In this document: one piece after another, positions 33,948 to 43,077 of the stretch
How the letters are laid out: the number at the start of each line of letters is the position of its first letter
Position numbering within the stretch: position 1 is the stretch's first letter
DNA from: Kiritimatiellia bacterium
Lineage (GTDB): Bacteria; Verrucomicrobiota; Kiritimatiellia; JAFGHX01
DNA length: 64,000 nucleotides
Direction of reading: 5' to 3'
NCBI GenBank assembly: GCA_016929905.1
Contig: JAFGHX010000465.1
Location: forward strand, 22,586-86,585
Made by a program: the position numbers and the translations under genes
The notes under the pieces: generated by a model
The model's input: the letters and a program-made list of their open reading frames with translations, nothing else
What the model was told of the DNA's origin: nothing
The model's database searches: none

Positions 33948-34598
33948 TCATGGCATGGGCATGAATTGAGCGGCTTCCAGCCCGACATAGACGACGAGCC
34001 CCACGGCGGCGAGTTGCAGGAGGATGCCGCCGAAGAAGAGGATGAGAACCAGTTTCTTGAGTTCGCCGTCATAGCGTGCGAGCAGATAGTAGAAGGCGTA
34101 ACAGCTGATGCAGAGGCAGAGCAGCCCCTGGCCGACGCTGTCCTGGAAAGCGTTCACGAGGACCATGATCCAGCCGACCATGCAGGCCAGGCTTCCGACG
34201 GCGGACACGATGCGGATGATCAGGACGATCGGCGACTTTTCGATATCGGCCGGGGACGCGTTCTCCTTTGGCATCAGATTGAGTTGCGGGAGAACGGCGG
34301 GCTTGGGTTCCTCTTTTGGCGGAGGCGTCTTGTTCGTGTCGTCAGGCTTGGCGTCCTTGTTCGGAGGTTGCAGCTTCGGGTCGCCTTCGACGCCCTTGAC
34401 GATTTCCAGGACCTCCTCCCACTTGTAGAATTCGAGCTGGCCCTCTGTCGTCTGGAGGCAGACCTCTTTGGGGCCTGCGCTCACATTGCCGCCCCGCTTG
34501 CTGCCGTCCTTCAGCACGAGAATGTCGGAGCGGACGACCGTGGCGAGCAGGGCGGCAGCGCCGAGCAGCAGCAGAGCGCGTTGTTGCATGTGCTTCAT
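33948..34598 (-). CDS. Exported membrane protein with C-terminal transmembrane segments, unrecognised
   Basis: 216 residues from the ATG at 34598; the frame continues upstream only through a tandem repeat. A signal peptide (ALLLLGAAALLATVVRS) is followed by DILVLKDGSKRGGNVSAGP, a short SH3-like beta segment seen at the N-terminus of many exported PVC-type proteins. Then come a Pro/Lys-rich linker and three transmembrane helices (about 140-160, 168-186, 191-209). The two membrane proteins 33253 and 33948 are 32 bp apart and likely co-transcribed. Function unknown. Confidence 0.6.
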   Translation of the reverse strand: MKHMQQRALLLLGAAALLATVVRSDILVLKDGSKRGGNVSAGPKEVCLQTTEGQLEFYKWEEVLEIVKGVEGDPKLQPPNKDAKPDDTNKTPPPKEEPKPAVLPQLNLMPKENASPADIEKSPIVLIIRIVSAVGSLACMVGWIMVLVNAFQDSVGQGLLCLCISCYAFYYLLARYDGELKKLVLILFFGGILLQLAAVGLVVYVGLEAAQFMPMP

Positions 34599-34628
34599 GA
34601 CGGATGCGAACAGGTGCACCAATGCGGG

Positions 34629-34737
34629 CTTCGCCCGCAACCCAGAGGTCAGAGGTCGGAGACCAGAGGTCAGCGGCTTCTCAGCCAGCATCGCGTTCTG
34701 CCTGACCTCTGACTTCTGCCCTCTGACCTCTCAGCAC
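34629..34737 (-). repeat. Family D array of AGAGGTCAG-like units with inverted arms
   Basis: AGAGGTCAGAGGTC and ACCAGAGGTCAG (34651-34675) face CTGACCTCTGACTTC and CTCTGACCTCTCAG (34698-34735). The arms can pair into a hairpin. It lies about 45 bp downstream of the stop of the DUF2752 gene. Confidence 0.75.
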
Positions 34738-34782
34738 CCGAAAATTACTTGTTTTTCGTTGCAGTTGTCGACAACGTAGCCA

Positions 34783-35238
34783 CTAAGGCAGCCGGGCGAG
34801 CCCGGCTGTCCGTTCCGGTTCCGCGTGTGCAAACCTATTGTACGCCGTAACGCCCATTCTGACGAATCCGAACACGAGGAAGAGGGCCAGCGTGATTCTG
34901 TAGGCGTAGAGCAGAGGACGGTTACGGCGATCGACCCATCGCTCGATCCGGACGCGTGCGGGCGCGCGCAACAGGGTGTAGGCGGCGCCCAGCGCGAGCA
35001 GGGCGATGAACAGAAAACCGAATGGGTGGTACTGGAACGCGAGCCCGAACCGGCCGTGGAGAATGGAGGAAATGCTGCGGGTCAGCCCGCAGCCGGGGCA
35101 GGGCAGGCCGGTCAGCCGGTGGAAGAGGCAGACGGGGATTCCGAGCCCGTGCGGCGGGTGGACGAGACACACGGCCAGAATCAAGAGGGACAAGCGGGCG
35201 TTCTTCTCGGTGCAGATAATTTTTCGCATCGCGCTCAT
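34783..35238 (-). CDS. DUF2752 membrane protein
   Basis: 151 residues from the ATG at 35238. The family signature CPGCGLTRSISS follows a first hydrophobic segment (LSLLILAVCLVHPPHGLGIP) and precedes FQYHPFGFLFIALLALGAAY and a third helix (ITLALFLVFGFVRMG). DUF2752 proteins are small inner-membrane proteins of unknown function; the CxxC pair may bind metal or be redox-active. The weak ribosome site leaves the exact start open. It is divergent from the small gene at 35314. Confidence 0.8.
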   Translation of the reverse strand: MSAMRKIICTEKNARLSLLILAVCLVHPPHGLGIPVCLFHRLTGLPCPGCGLTRSISSILHGRFGLAFQYHPFGFLFIALLALGAAYTLLRAPARVRIERWVDRRNRPLLYAYRITLALFLVFGFVRMGVTAYNRFAHAEPERTAGLARLP

Positions 35239-35277
35239 AGTCTCGATGCCCGTCGGCCCGGCGGCCGGAACAATCGT

Positions 35278-35306
35278 TTGACAGCACGCCGCTGCGGGCG
35301 TATCCT
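35278..35306 (+). promoter_or_regulatory. Consensus-like promoter placing transcription start at the 35314 GTG
   Basis: TTGACA (35278-35283), a 17-bp spacer and TATCCT (35301-35306). Transcription would start at about 35313, at the GTG codon, so the mRNA would be leaderless. Confidence 0.65.
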
Positions 35307-35313
35307 TTCCGCC

Positions 35314-35451
35314 GTGAAGCGTGAAACGGGGATCAGGATTTTCGCCGTCGTGTGGTTTGCGTTCAGCATGGTGCTGATGAGCATCACCACGGGCGATTTG
35401 CAGCGGCTTATGCAGGTTTTGCGTTCCCTGTTTTCCGGCCATGCCGAGTGA
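35314..35451 (+). CDS. Small membrane protein, probably from a leaderless mRNA
   Basis: 45 residues beginning GTG at 35314: a basic start (KRETGIRI), one hydrophobic helix (FAVVWFAFSMVLMS) and a polar tail with QRLMQVLRSLF. No family is recognised. Evidence is the near-perfect promoter immediately upstream and the membrane-anchor composition; there is no ribosome site. A small DUF2752 partner is possible because the two genes are divergent. Confidence 0.45.
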   Translation: MKRETGIRIFAVVWFAFSMVLMSITTGDLQRLMQVLRSLFSGHAE

Positions 35452-35524
35452 TTCGGGCTCGTCTTTTCCTCCGGCCCCGCCATCCTTCCTGGGGTTCGGC
35501 CCCCCGCCGAGAGCGGGGCGCCGC

Positions 35525-38500
35525 CTACCAACCGAACTGCTTCGCCATGAAACCGGCGCTGGAGCGCATGAGATACCACCATCCGCCCGGCGCGAGCACG
35601 GCCATGTCGGCCTTCCAGTCGCCGTCGTAGTCGCCCGGCACGGGGCCGGCGGCGGCCCAGCCGAACTGCATCGTCCTGAACCCGGCCGTACTCCGAAGGA
35701 GGAACCAGTCGCCCGTCGGCTGGTGGTAGAGCCCGAAGTCCGCGGCGCCGTCGCCGTCGTAGTCGGCCGGGACCGGAGTGGGGCCGTCCCATCCGAATGG
35801 CTGCACGCCGAAGTTCAGGGTCGACCGCAGCATATACCAGGTCCCGTTCGGCCCGGAATAGACGGCTCTGTCGGTGACGCCGTCGCCGTCGTAGTCGGCC
35901 GGGACCGGCGTCGGCCCGTCCCATCCGAATTGGCGCACATTCACCTGGCCGTTGGAGGACTGGCGCACATACCAGGTTCCGGACGCCGAGTGGTAAACGG
36001 CCAGATCGGCCTTGCCGTCGCCGTCATAGTCGCCCGGCACCGGGCGCGTGGCGGCCCAGCCGAACGCGATCAGCGCAAAGCCGTCGCGGCTCTTGAGCAG
36101 GTACCAGTTGCCCGTGGGCTGATCGAAGAGGGCCAGATCGAACTTGCCGTCCCCGTCGTAATCTTCGGGTACGGGCGTGGGTCCGTTCCAGCCGAACGGG
36201 TCGACGCGCACGGTGCCGTTGCTCGAGTGCTCCACGAACCATCTGCCGGAGCCCGGATCATAGATCCAGAAGTCGGTCTTGCCGTCGCCGTCGAAGTCAT
36301 CGGGCGACATGGGCCGGGTGGCGAACGTCGCGGAGTCCGCGAAGTCGTTGGTTTGGACCGAATCGCTGACGCGCACGAAGAAATTCGTGTCGAATTCCAG
36401 GCTGACCGGCAATTGGACGGACGTGCTCATATTGGTGGCCGCGCTGGTGACGTTGGTGGCGAGCACCCAGCTGTTCGTCTCCTGCCACAGCGTGATGTTC
36501 GCCGCATCCAGTGCCCAGGCGCCGATCCACGAGACCGTGAGCGCCTTGCCCACCGTGCCGGTCGTCGTCCCGGCGGGCGCGGTGACCGCCAGCCCGCTCA
36601 GCGGGTAGTCGGCCGGGTCGAGCGGGTCGGTGCCGGCGTCGACTTCGTCGCCGTCGTCGTGCCCGTCGCCGTCGGTGTCGGCCAGGTTCGGGTTGAGCCC
36701 CTGGTCGGTTTCCCACCAGTCCGCCAGCCCGTCGAGATCGGTGTCGCCGAACTCATCGGCGCCGATGTCGATACCGGCGCCGGCGGGCCGGGCTTCGCCG
36801 TCGCGGTCGGTAGTCGGGGCGCCGATTGATGTGCCGGCATCGATACACGGGGAACGGCCCTGGATGTGGGCGTCGGCGTAGAGGGCGGGGTCGGTCGCGA
36901 TGTTCCCGTCGCCGGCGTCACCGTCCTCGATGCAGGAATAGGTGGCCAGGCAGTTGGCGAGGTCGTCGCCGTTCTCCCACAGGATGCAGTTGGTGATCGT
37001 GGGCGAGGAGGACGGGGAGGCGTAAACGCCGCCGCCGTCGGCGGCCGTGTTGGCGAGGATCGTGTTGTTCAGCAGCAGCGGGGTGGAGCCGGCATCGCAG
37101 CAGACGCCGCCGCCCGCCGCCGAGGCGGTGTTGCCGCGGATCGTGTTGTTGACGAGCGTGGGCGAGAACGACCAGCAGTAGACCCCGCCGCCGTCGGCGG
37201 CGGCGTTGCCCGTGATTTCGTTCAGAGCGATCGTGGGCGAGGAATCCCGGCAGTAGACGCCGCCGCCGGCCTCGGACGCCGTGTTGCCCGCCACGGTATT
37301 GCCGCCAATGTTGGGCGAGGAGTTGAACACGGCGATGGCGCCGCCGTTCACCGCGTCGTTGACCGAGAGCGAATTGGCGATCAGCAGCGGCGAGGCGTTC
37401 GTGCAGAAGATCCCGCCGCCGTCGCCCGTGGCGGCATTGCCCTCGATCGTGTTGTTCGAGATGACGGGCGAGGAGTAGTAGCAGTAGATGCCGCCGCCTG
37501 CGTCGGATGTGTTGTTGATGATCTTGTTGCCCGCAATCGTGGTCGAGGAGGACGAACAGCGGATGCCGCTGGCCGCCGCATTGCGAATGGTGAACCCGTT
37601 GATCGTGCCGAAGGTGTAGCCGGCCTTGACGGTGGCGACGGTGCCGGTGCCCTGGCCGTCCAGGATGGTCGTGTACAAGGTCGGGTTGCGCTGGGTGCGC
37701 GCGGTTTCCGTCCCGTTGAAGCCGCCATAGACGTAGGCGTAGGGGAGGAAGGTGACGTGTTCGTAATAGATGCCCATCTTCACCCAGACTTCGCCGCCCG
37801 TGGCGGCGGCTTCGGCGACGGCCGCCTGGACGCTGCGGAACGCGAGCGGCCAGCTCGACCCGTCGTTCAGGTCGTTGCCCGACGGGCTCACGCGGATGAC
37901 GGCGGGCGACACGGTCCAGCTCTGGCTGGTCTCGTCCGCGCCGATATCGATGCCGGCTCCCTGCATCCGGGCTTCGCCGTCGACGTCCGTCCAGCCCGGC
38001 GTCATGACGCTGGTGTCGCCGGCGTCGACACAGGGCGAATGGGTCTGGATGTGGCCGTTGCCGTACTCGAACGAGGCGAGCTCGGGGTTCACGGCGATAT
38101 TGCCGCCCGTGCCCGTGGGATCGCCGATTCCGGAGTAGTTGTAGTCGGTGTTGCCGTAGGCGCAGTTGTTGCGGAACGTCATGGAGCTGTTCGTCCCGTA
38201 GACGCCGGAGGAGCCGAACGCGACGACGTTGTTGACGATCGTGGGCGAGGAGTCGACGCTGTAGATGGCGCCGCCGTTGACGGCGTTGTTGCCCATGAGC
38301 GTGTTGTTGACGATGGCCGGCGCCGAGCCGTTGGCGCAGTAGATGGCGCCGCCGCCGGTGGCGGCGCTGTTGCCGTTGAGCGCGTTGTTCACGATTTGCG
38401 GCGAGGCGAGCCAGCAGTGAATCCCGCCGCCGACCGCTGCGCTGTTGCCGACGATCCGATTGTTGCGGATGGCGGGCGAAGAGTTGCTGCAATGGATGGC

Positions 38501-41500
38501 GCCGCCCTGCTCGGCATCGTTGCCCGAGAGCGTGTTGCCGATGATCTTGGGCGAGTCGGAGTTGAGCGAGGCAATGCCGCCGCCGGTCGAGAGCGCGTGA
38601 TTGTTGTAGAGCGTATTCTCGGCGATCTTGCACGAGGATTCGATGCAGTAGATGCCGCCGCCGCTGGCGGAGGCGCCTTCCCCGTCGGAGGAGGCGGTAT
38701 TGGCCATGATCGTGTTGTTGACGATCGAGGGTGAGCCGCCCTCGCAGTAGATGCCGGCGCCGAAAGTGTCGTTGCTGACGGCGGAGGAGGCGCTGTTGGC
38801 GGTGATCAGGTTGTTGGCGATCGAGGGCGAGGCGGCGATGCAGAGCACGCCCGCTCCGCGTTCGGCGAGTCCGTTGCGGACGGTGAACCCGTCGATCCGC
38901 GTGGTGACCCCGCAGCCGGCCGGCGCGGAGACGACGCTTCCGGCCTGCTGCCCGTCGAGCGTGGTGGTGTTGGCCGTGGCGTTGCGCTGATCCCGCGCGG
39001 TTTCGGTGCCCGCGAACCCGCCGTAGAGCCGGACGCCGGCCTTGAGCGTGACGCATTCGCTGTAGGTGCCGGCCTGCACCCACACTTCGCCGGGCGCCGT
39101 TGCCGCGTCGAGCGCGACCTGGATCGTTCGCATCGCGTTGGACCAGGAGGAGCCGTCCTGGCCGTCATCGCCGTCCGGTTTGACGTACACGACGTCGAAG
39201 GGGTGGTACTCATCGGCGCCGATATCGACCACGGCGTTGGTTCGGGCCTGGCCGTCGAGGTCACTCGCGCCCGACGGCACGACGGAGCTGTCGCCCGCCT
39301 CGAGGCAGGCGGAGGCCGCCGTGAGGTGGAAGTCGCCGGCCGACGCATCGATGAACCCCGGATCGGAGGCGATGTCGCCGGTCCCGGCGGAAACGCCGAG
39401 ATAATCGTTCGTCCAGTTGCCGTACAGGCAATTGTTGCGCAGCGTCGGCGAGCTTCCCTCCGAGTAGATGCCGGACGACCCGAACGCGATGATGTTGTTC
39501 ACGAGCGTGGCGGGCGACTGCTCGGCGTAGATGCCGGCCGCGCGATAGTCCGCGTGGTTTTCGGAGAGGGTGTTGTTCAGGAGCGTGGCGGACGAACTCT
39601 TGAGATAGACGGCGCCGCCGGAGGTGGCCTCGTTGGCGCGCAGCGTGTTGTTGCGCACGGACGGCGAGGCACTGTAGCAGTACAGGCCGCCGCCGTCGTG
39701 TTCCGCCGTGTTGCGCACGATGTCGTTGTGCGTGACGGCGGAGACGGCGCTGTTGCGGCAACTGATCCCGCCGCCGTCCTCGGCCGTATTGTCGGAGACG
39801 GTGTTGCCCGAAATGGTCGGCGCGCCCGAATAGACGTGAATGCCGCCGCCGTCGTCGTTGGCCGTGTTGGCATGCAGGACATTGCCGAGAATCATCGGCG
39901 AAGACTCGCCGCGGCAGCAGATCCCGCCGCCGTACGCGCTGAAGTTGCCGGCGGCGCTGTTGCGCGCCACGAGGTTGTTCGTGATCACGGGCGAGGCCGA
40001 ATAGCAGAAGATGCCGCCCCCGTCGCCGTCGCCGCCTTCGGCGCTGTTGGTCGCGATGTTGTTGCCTTCGATCCACGGGTAGGCGCCTGCATAGCAGGCG
40101 ATGCCGGCCCCTTCCTCGGCCGTATTGCCCGTCAGCGTGTTGTCGAGGATGGCCGCGCGGGAGGCGTCGCTGCAGTAGATGCCGCCGCCGGCGCTGTTCG
40201 CGCCGTCGGCCGCGTTCGCCGTGATGAGGTTGTTGGCGATTGACGGCGAAGCGGCCACGCAGAGGATGCCGCCGCCGAGCAGCGCGTTGCCGTTGCGGAT
40301 GGTGAATCCGTCGACGCGCGTCGCGGGCGTCGCGCCGGCGGCGACGGACACCACCGAAACGGCGTCGTCCGCCTCGATCACCGCGGGGTTCGCGACCCAG
40401 TCGCGCTCCGTTCGGGCCGTCTCGGTACCGGTGAATCCGCCGTAGAGCCGCACCTCACGGCTCAGTGCGAGGGCCTCGTCATAGGCGCCGGCCTCGACCC
40501 AGATTTCGTCCAGCGCGGCGGACGCGTCGATCGCCGCCTGAATCGTCAGGAAGGCGTTGCTCCACGTGGACCCGTCGTTGCCGTCGTCGCCCGTCGGGCT
40601 GACGCGCCGGACCGTGTTGGCGTAGTACTCGTCGGCGCCGATATCGACGACGTTGTTGATCCGCGCCTGGCCGTCGCCGTCCACGCCGCCGGCCTGCACG
40701 ACGGAATCGTCGCCCGCGTCGATGCACGGGGAGGCGGGGCCTAGGTGAAGGTCGCCGCCCCGCGCATCTGTCAGTTGGGGATCTTCCGATATGTCGCCGT
40801 CGCCCGCGGCCGTTCCCGAGTAGTTGTAGGCCGCGTTGCCGTAAACGCAGTTGTTCGACAGGACGGGGGTCGTCCCCGTCTCCTTGCGGAAGCCGGACGA
40901 GCCGAGCGCGATGATGTTGTTGACGACCAGCGGGGCGGCGGAGGCGAAGCAGTGAATGCCGCCGCCCTCCTGGGCGGCATCGTTGCGCACGAAGGTGTTG
41001 TTCAGGATGGAGGGGGATCCGTAGTAGCAGAAGACGCCGCCGCCCGATGTGCCGGCCGCATTGCGGAAGATGGTGTTGTTGACGATCAGCGGCGAGCCGG
41101 AACAGGAGATGGCGCCGCCGCCGGAGCCGGCCGTGTTGGCCGTGATCGTGTTGTTGGAGATGACCGGCGAGCCGTACGGGCAGTAGATGGCGCCGCCTTC
41201 TTCCTCGCACGTATTCATGGCGATCACGTTGTTCAGGATCGAGGGCGAGGATTCCTCGCAGAAAATGCCGCCGCCGTAACGGTCGCCGTCGTGGATCGTG
41301 CCGATCCCGTTCAGGATCGTAAACCCGTCGAGGCTCGTGTCGGGCAGCGCGTTGGTCGGGCACACCACGACACTGCCGGTCTTGCCGCCGTTGAGAATGG
41401 TGACGTTCACGTTCCAGTTCCGTTCGTCCAGGAGCGTCTCCGTGCCCGCGAAGCCGCCCAGGACGGCTACGCCGTGCTTCAGCGTGATGCTCTCATTGTA

Positions 41501-41710
41501 GGTCCCGGCGGCAACCCATACCGTGCCGTTCGATTGAGCCGCGTCGATCCCCTCCTGGACCGTCAGGAACGCGTTTGACCAGGCCGAACCGTCGTGCGTG
41601 GGGCCGGCCGCGTCCTTGTCGACGTAAACCGGGGACAGGCCGTTTGCGAGTACATGGGCCGTGGTGAGCGTAAGGAGAAGAGCGAGTCCGACGATTCGTC
41701 CGCTGCGCAT
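35525..41710 (-). CDS. Giant secreted beta-helix protein with EF-hand-like and FG-GAP-type C-terminal repeats
   Basis: 2061 residues from the ATG at 41710 (AGGGAGGG upstream), with signal peptide MRSGRIVGLALLLTLTTAHVLA. Four homologous modules start near residues 27, 368, 838 and 1272. Each opens with (Y/I)V...GDDGxDGSxWxNAFxTxQ, then VWVxAGTYxE and GGFxGTETARxxRN, and continues as a parallel beta-helix rich in GGGIYC and NNTI turns. About 1652-1703 is a Ca-binding-like stretch (DTDLDGLADWWETDQGLNP, DTDGDGHDDGDE). About 1800-2061 has six FG-GAP/VCBS-like repeats of about 42 residues (FGWDGPTPVPADYDGDG). It ends directly on FGW with no sorting signal. It could be an adhesin, a glycan binder or an inactive lyase relative; no catalytic residues are evident. 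The 274 bp upstream hold no gene. Confidence 0.8.
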   Translation of the reverse strand: MRSGRIVGLALLLTLTTAHVLANGLSPVYVDKDAAGPTHDGSAWSNAFLTVQEGIDAAQSNGTVWVAAGTYNESITLKHGVAVLGGFAGTETLLDERNWNVNVTILNGGKTGSVVVCPTNALPDTSLDGFTILNGIGTIHDGDRYGGGIFCEESSPSILNNVIAMNTCEEEGGAIYCPYGSPVISNNTITANTAGSGGGAISCSGSPLIVNNTIFRNAAGTSGGGVFCYYGSPSILNNTFVRNDAAQEGGGIHCFASAAPLVVNNIIALGSSGFRKETGTTPVLSNNCVYGNAAYNYSGTAAGDGDISEDPQLTDARGGDLHLGPASPCIDAGDDSVVQAGGVDGDGQARINNVVDIGADEYYANTVRRVSPTGDDGNDGSTWSNAFLTIQAAIDASAALDEIWVEAGAYDEALALSREVRLYGGFTGTETARTERDWVANPAVIEADDAVSVVSVAAGATPATRVDGFTIRNGNALLGGGILCVAASPSIANNLITANAADGANSAGGGIYCSDASRAAILDNTLTGNTAEEGAGIACYAGAYPWIEGNNIATNSAEGGDGDGGGIFCYSASPVITNNLVARNSAAGNFSAYGGGICCRGESSPMILGNVLHANTANDDGGGIHVYSGAPTISGNTVSDNTAEDGGGISCRNSAVSAVTHNDIVRNTAEHDGGGLYCYSASPSVRNNTLRANEATSGGAVYLKSSSATLLNNTLSENHADYRAAGIYAEQSPATLVNNIIAFGSSGIYSEGSSPTLRNNCLYGNWTNDYLGVSAGTGDIASDPGFIDASAGDFHLTAASACLEAGDSSVVPSGASDLDGQARTNAVVDIGADEYHPFDVVYVKPDGDDGQDGSSWSNAMRTIQVALDAATAPGEVWVQAGTYSECVTLKAGVRLYGGFAGTETARDQRNATANTTTLDGQQAGSVVSAPAGCGVTTRIDGFTVRNGLAERGAGVLCIAASPSIANNLITANSASSAVSNDTFGAGIYCEGGSPSIVNNTIMANTASSDGEGASASGGGIYCIESSCKIAENTLYNNHALSTGGGIASLNSDSPKIIGNTLSGNDAEQGGAIHCSNSSPAIRNNRIVGNSAAVGGGIHCWLASPQIVNNALNGNSAATGGGAIYCANGSAPAIVNNTLMGNNAVNGGAIYSVDSSPTIVNNVVAFGSSGVYGTNSSMTFRNNCAYGNTDYNYSGIGDPTGTGGNIAVNPELASFEYGNGHIQTHSPCVDAGDTSVMTPGWTDVDGEARMQGAGIDIGADETSQSWTVSPAVIRVSPSGNDLNDGSSWPLAFRSVQAAVAEAAATGGEVWVKMGIYYEHVTFLPYAYVYGGFNGTETARTQRNPTLYTTILDGQGTGTVATVKAGYTFGTINGFTIRNAAASGIRCSSSSTTIAGNKIINNTSDAGGGIYCYYSSPVISNNTIEGNAATGDGGGIFCTNASPLLIANSLSVNDAVNGGAIAVFNSSPNIGGNTVAGNTASEAGGGVYCRDSSPTIALNEITGNAAADGGGVYCWSFSPTLVNNTIRGNTASAAGGGVCCDAGSTPLLLNNTILANTAADGGGVYASPSSSPTITNCILWENGDDLANCLATYSCIEDGDAGDGNIATDPALYADAHIQGRSPCIDAGTSIGAPTTDRDGEARPAGAGIDIGADEFGDTDLDGLADWWETDQGLNPNLADTDGDGHDDGDEVDAGTDPLDPADYPLSGLAVTAPAGTTTGTVGKALTVSWIGAWALDAANITLWQETNSWVLATNVTSAATNMSTSVQLPVSLEFDTNFFVRVSDSVQTNDFADSATFATRPMSPDDFDGDGKTDFWIYDPGSGRWFVEHSSNGTVRVDPFGWNGPTPVPEDYDGDGKFDLALFDQPTGNWYLLKSRDGFALIAFGWAATRPVPGDYDGDGKADLAVYHSASGTWYVRQSSNGQVNVRQFGWDGPTPVPADYDGDGVTDRAVYSGPNGTWYMLRSTLNFGVQPFGWDGPTPVPADYDGDGAADFGLYHQPTGDWFLLRSTAGFRTMQFGWAAAGPVPGDYDGDWKADMAVLAPGGWWYLMRSSAGFMAKQFGW

Positions 41711-41984
41711 GAAAGAGCCCTCCCTGAGTTCTCGACACTGTGCGGCCCCGCACACCACACCGGGAATACGGCGGCGCGGGTTCTTGATACAAAACAGTCG
41801 CCCGGGAGACTAGCAAAATACGAATCTCAAGTAAAGATCAAAGCCGCCCGGAGAGCCACAGGATGTGGAACGCTCCCGATTGGGACTTCCGTCGAGGGCC
41901 GGAAGGGGGTATGCTGCACGCTTTCCGGTCGGGCCGGCCGCCGGCCGGGGCAGGCGGGGGGGGGGCACCGGGGCGTCGTGAACC

Positions 41985-42593
41985 ATGATACGCAACGTGC
42001 TTTTTGACCTGGGCCAGGTGATGCTGCATCTGCGCTATGAGCGGGCTGTGCAGGCGGCGGCGCCGCTGTGTGCGCGGCGGGCCGGGGCCGGCACGCGCGG
42101 CTTCTTCGGCTCGCTCAGCGGCGACCCGGTGTTCGCCGGCTTCGAACGCGGCGATATCGCGCCGGCGGCCTTCTACGCGCACATCCGTTCCGCGCTCGGC
42201 TTTTCGGCGGATTTCGACGCGTTCGTTCGCATCTGGCGCGATATCTTCGAGCCAAACGCACCGATGCTTGAATTCGGCCGCGCTCTGACCCGGGAACTCA
42301 ACGTCTATTTCGCGTCGAACTCGAACGTGCTGCATGTGCCCTACGTCTATGAGGCCTTTCCCGCCCTCGCGTTCCACAAGGACCACGCCGTCTCGTGCTA
42401 CCTGCATGAGTTGAAGCCGCAACGCGCTTTCTTCGAAAAAGCGCTCGCCCGGTTCGGAGTCGAGGCAGACGCATGCCTGTTTGTCGACGACAGCGCGGCC
42501 AATGTCGCCGGGGCCGAGGCCTGCGGCATTCGTTCCGTGCTCTATACGGAACCGGCCGCCACGATCGCGGCCGTGCGCGACGCGCTGGGTTGA
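41985..42593 (+). CDS. HAD-superfamily phosphatase, YihX-like
   Basis: 202 residues. The first motif reads VLFDLGQVM: the DxG form with Gly replacing the second Asp+1, typical of YihX/alpha-D-glucose-1-phosphatase relatives. YFASNSNVLH is motif II (Ser/Asn), ELKPQRAFFEKAL provides the motif III Lys, and CLFVDDSAANVAGAEACGI is motif IV. It should dephosphorylate a small sugar phosphate or nucleotide. The ribosome site is weak. The next gene follows after 45 bp. Confidence 0.8.
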   Translation: MIRNVLFDLGQVMLHLRYERAVQAAAPLCARRAGAGTRGFFGSLSGDPVFAGFERGDIAPAAFYAHIRSALGFSADFDAFVRIWRDIFEPNAPMLEFGRALTRELNVYFASNSNVLHVPYVYEAFPALAFHKDHAVSCYLHELKPQRAFFEKALARFGVEADACLFVDDSAANVAGAEACGIRSVLYTEPAATIAAVRDALG

Positions 42594-42638
42594 GGTTGAC
42601 GCCGGGCGCCGGATGGCGCATGATGGGAACGGGTTCGC

Positions 42639-42998
42639 ATGACGAAAACCAAGTACGTCTGTATGCGTTGCGGGAACTGCTGCCGGTGGCCGGGCTATGT
42701 CCGGCTGACGCAGGCGGACGTTGACAACATCAGCGCGTTCCTGCAGATAACGGAGCGGGAGTTCACGCGGAAATACACGACACTGACTTCGGATCGCCGG
42801 ATGCTGAGCCTGACCGAGCAGGAAGACGGGTCCTGCATCTTTCTGGACGGCAATACCTGCATCGTGCACGCCGTTAAGCCGGAACAGTGCCGGGGGTTTC
42901 CGAACAAGTGGGCGTTCCACGGGTTCGAGCGTTCGTGCCAGGCCAAGAAGGTCGTGGTGGAGGACGAGGAGCAGCAGGCCGTACCGGCCGACGCGTAG
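42639..42998 (+). CDS. YkgJ-family cysteine-cluster protein (Zn/Fe-chelating)
   Basis: 119 residues. It carries the family pattern: CMRCGNCCRWPGYVRLT near the N-terminus, then DGSCIFLDGNTCIVHAVKPEQCRGFP and a last Cys (RSCQAKK). The Cys cluster is expected to bind Zn or Fe; biological role unknown. It lies between a HAD phosphatase and a nucleoside transporter, all on the same strand with gaps under 90 bp, so probably one operon. Confidence 0.9.
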   Translation: MTKTKYVCMRCGNCCRWPGYVRLTQADVDNISAFLQITEREFTRKYTTLTSDRRMLSLTEQEDGSCIFLDGNTCIVHAVKPEQCRGFPNKWAFHGFERSCQAKKVVVEDEEQQAVPADA

Positions 42999-43077
42999 AG
43001 GCCTGCTCGGACGTTGCCTGGCGTGGCGTCGTCGCAGGTTGTGCGTGGGCCGACCGCCGGGCGCCGGAGGGTGCGGG

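Noticed and set aside
35441..39083. Long frames opposite or out of phase with the beta-helix gene
   Set aside because: Their Gly/Val/Asp or Arg/His repeats mirror the codon pattern of the real gene.
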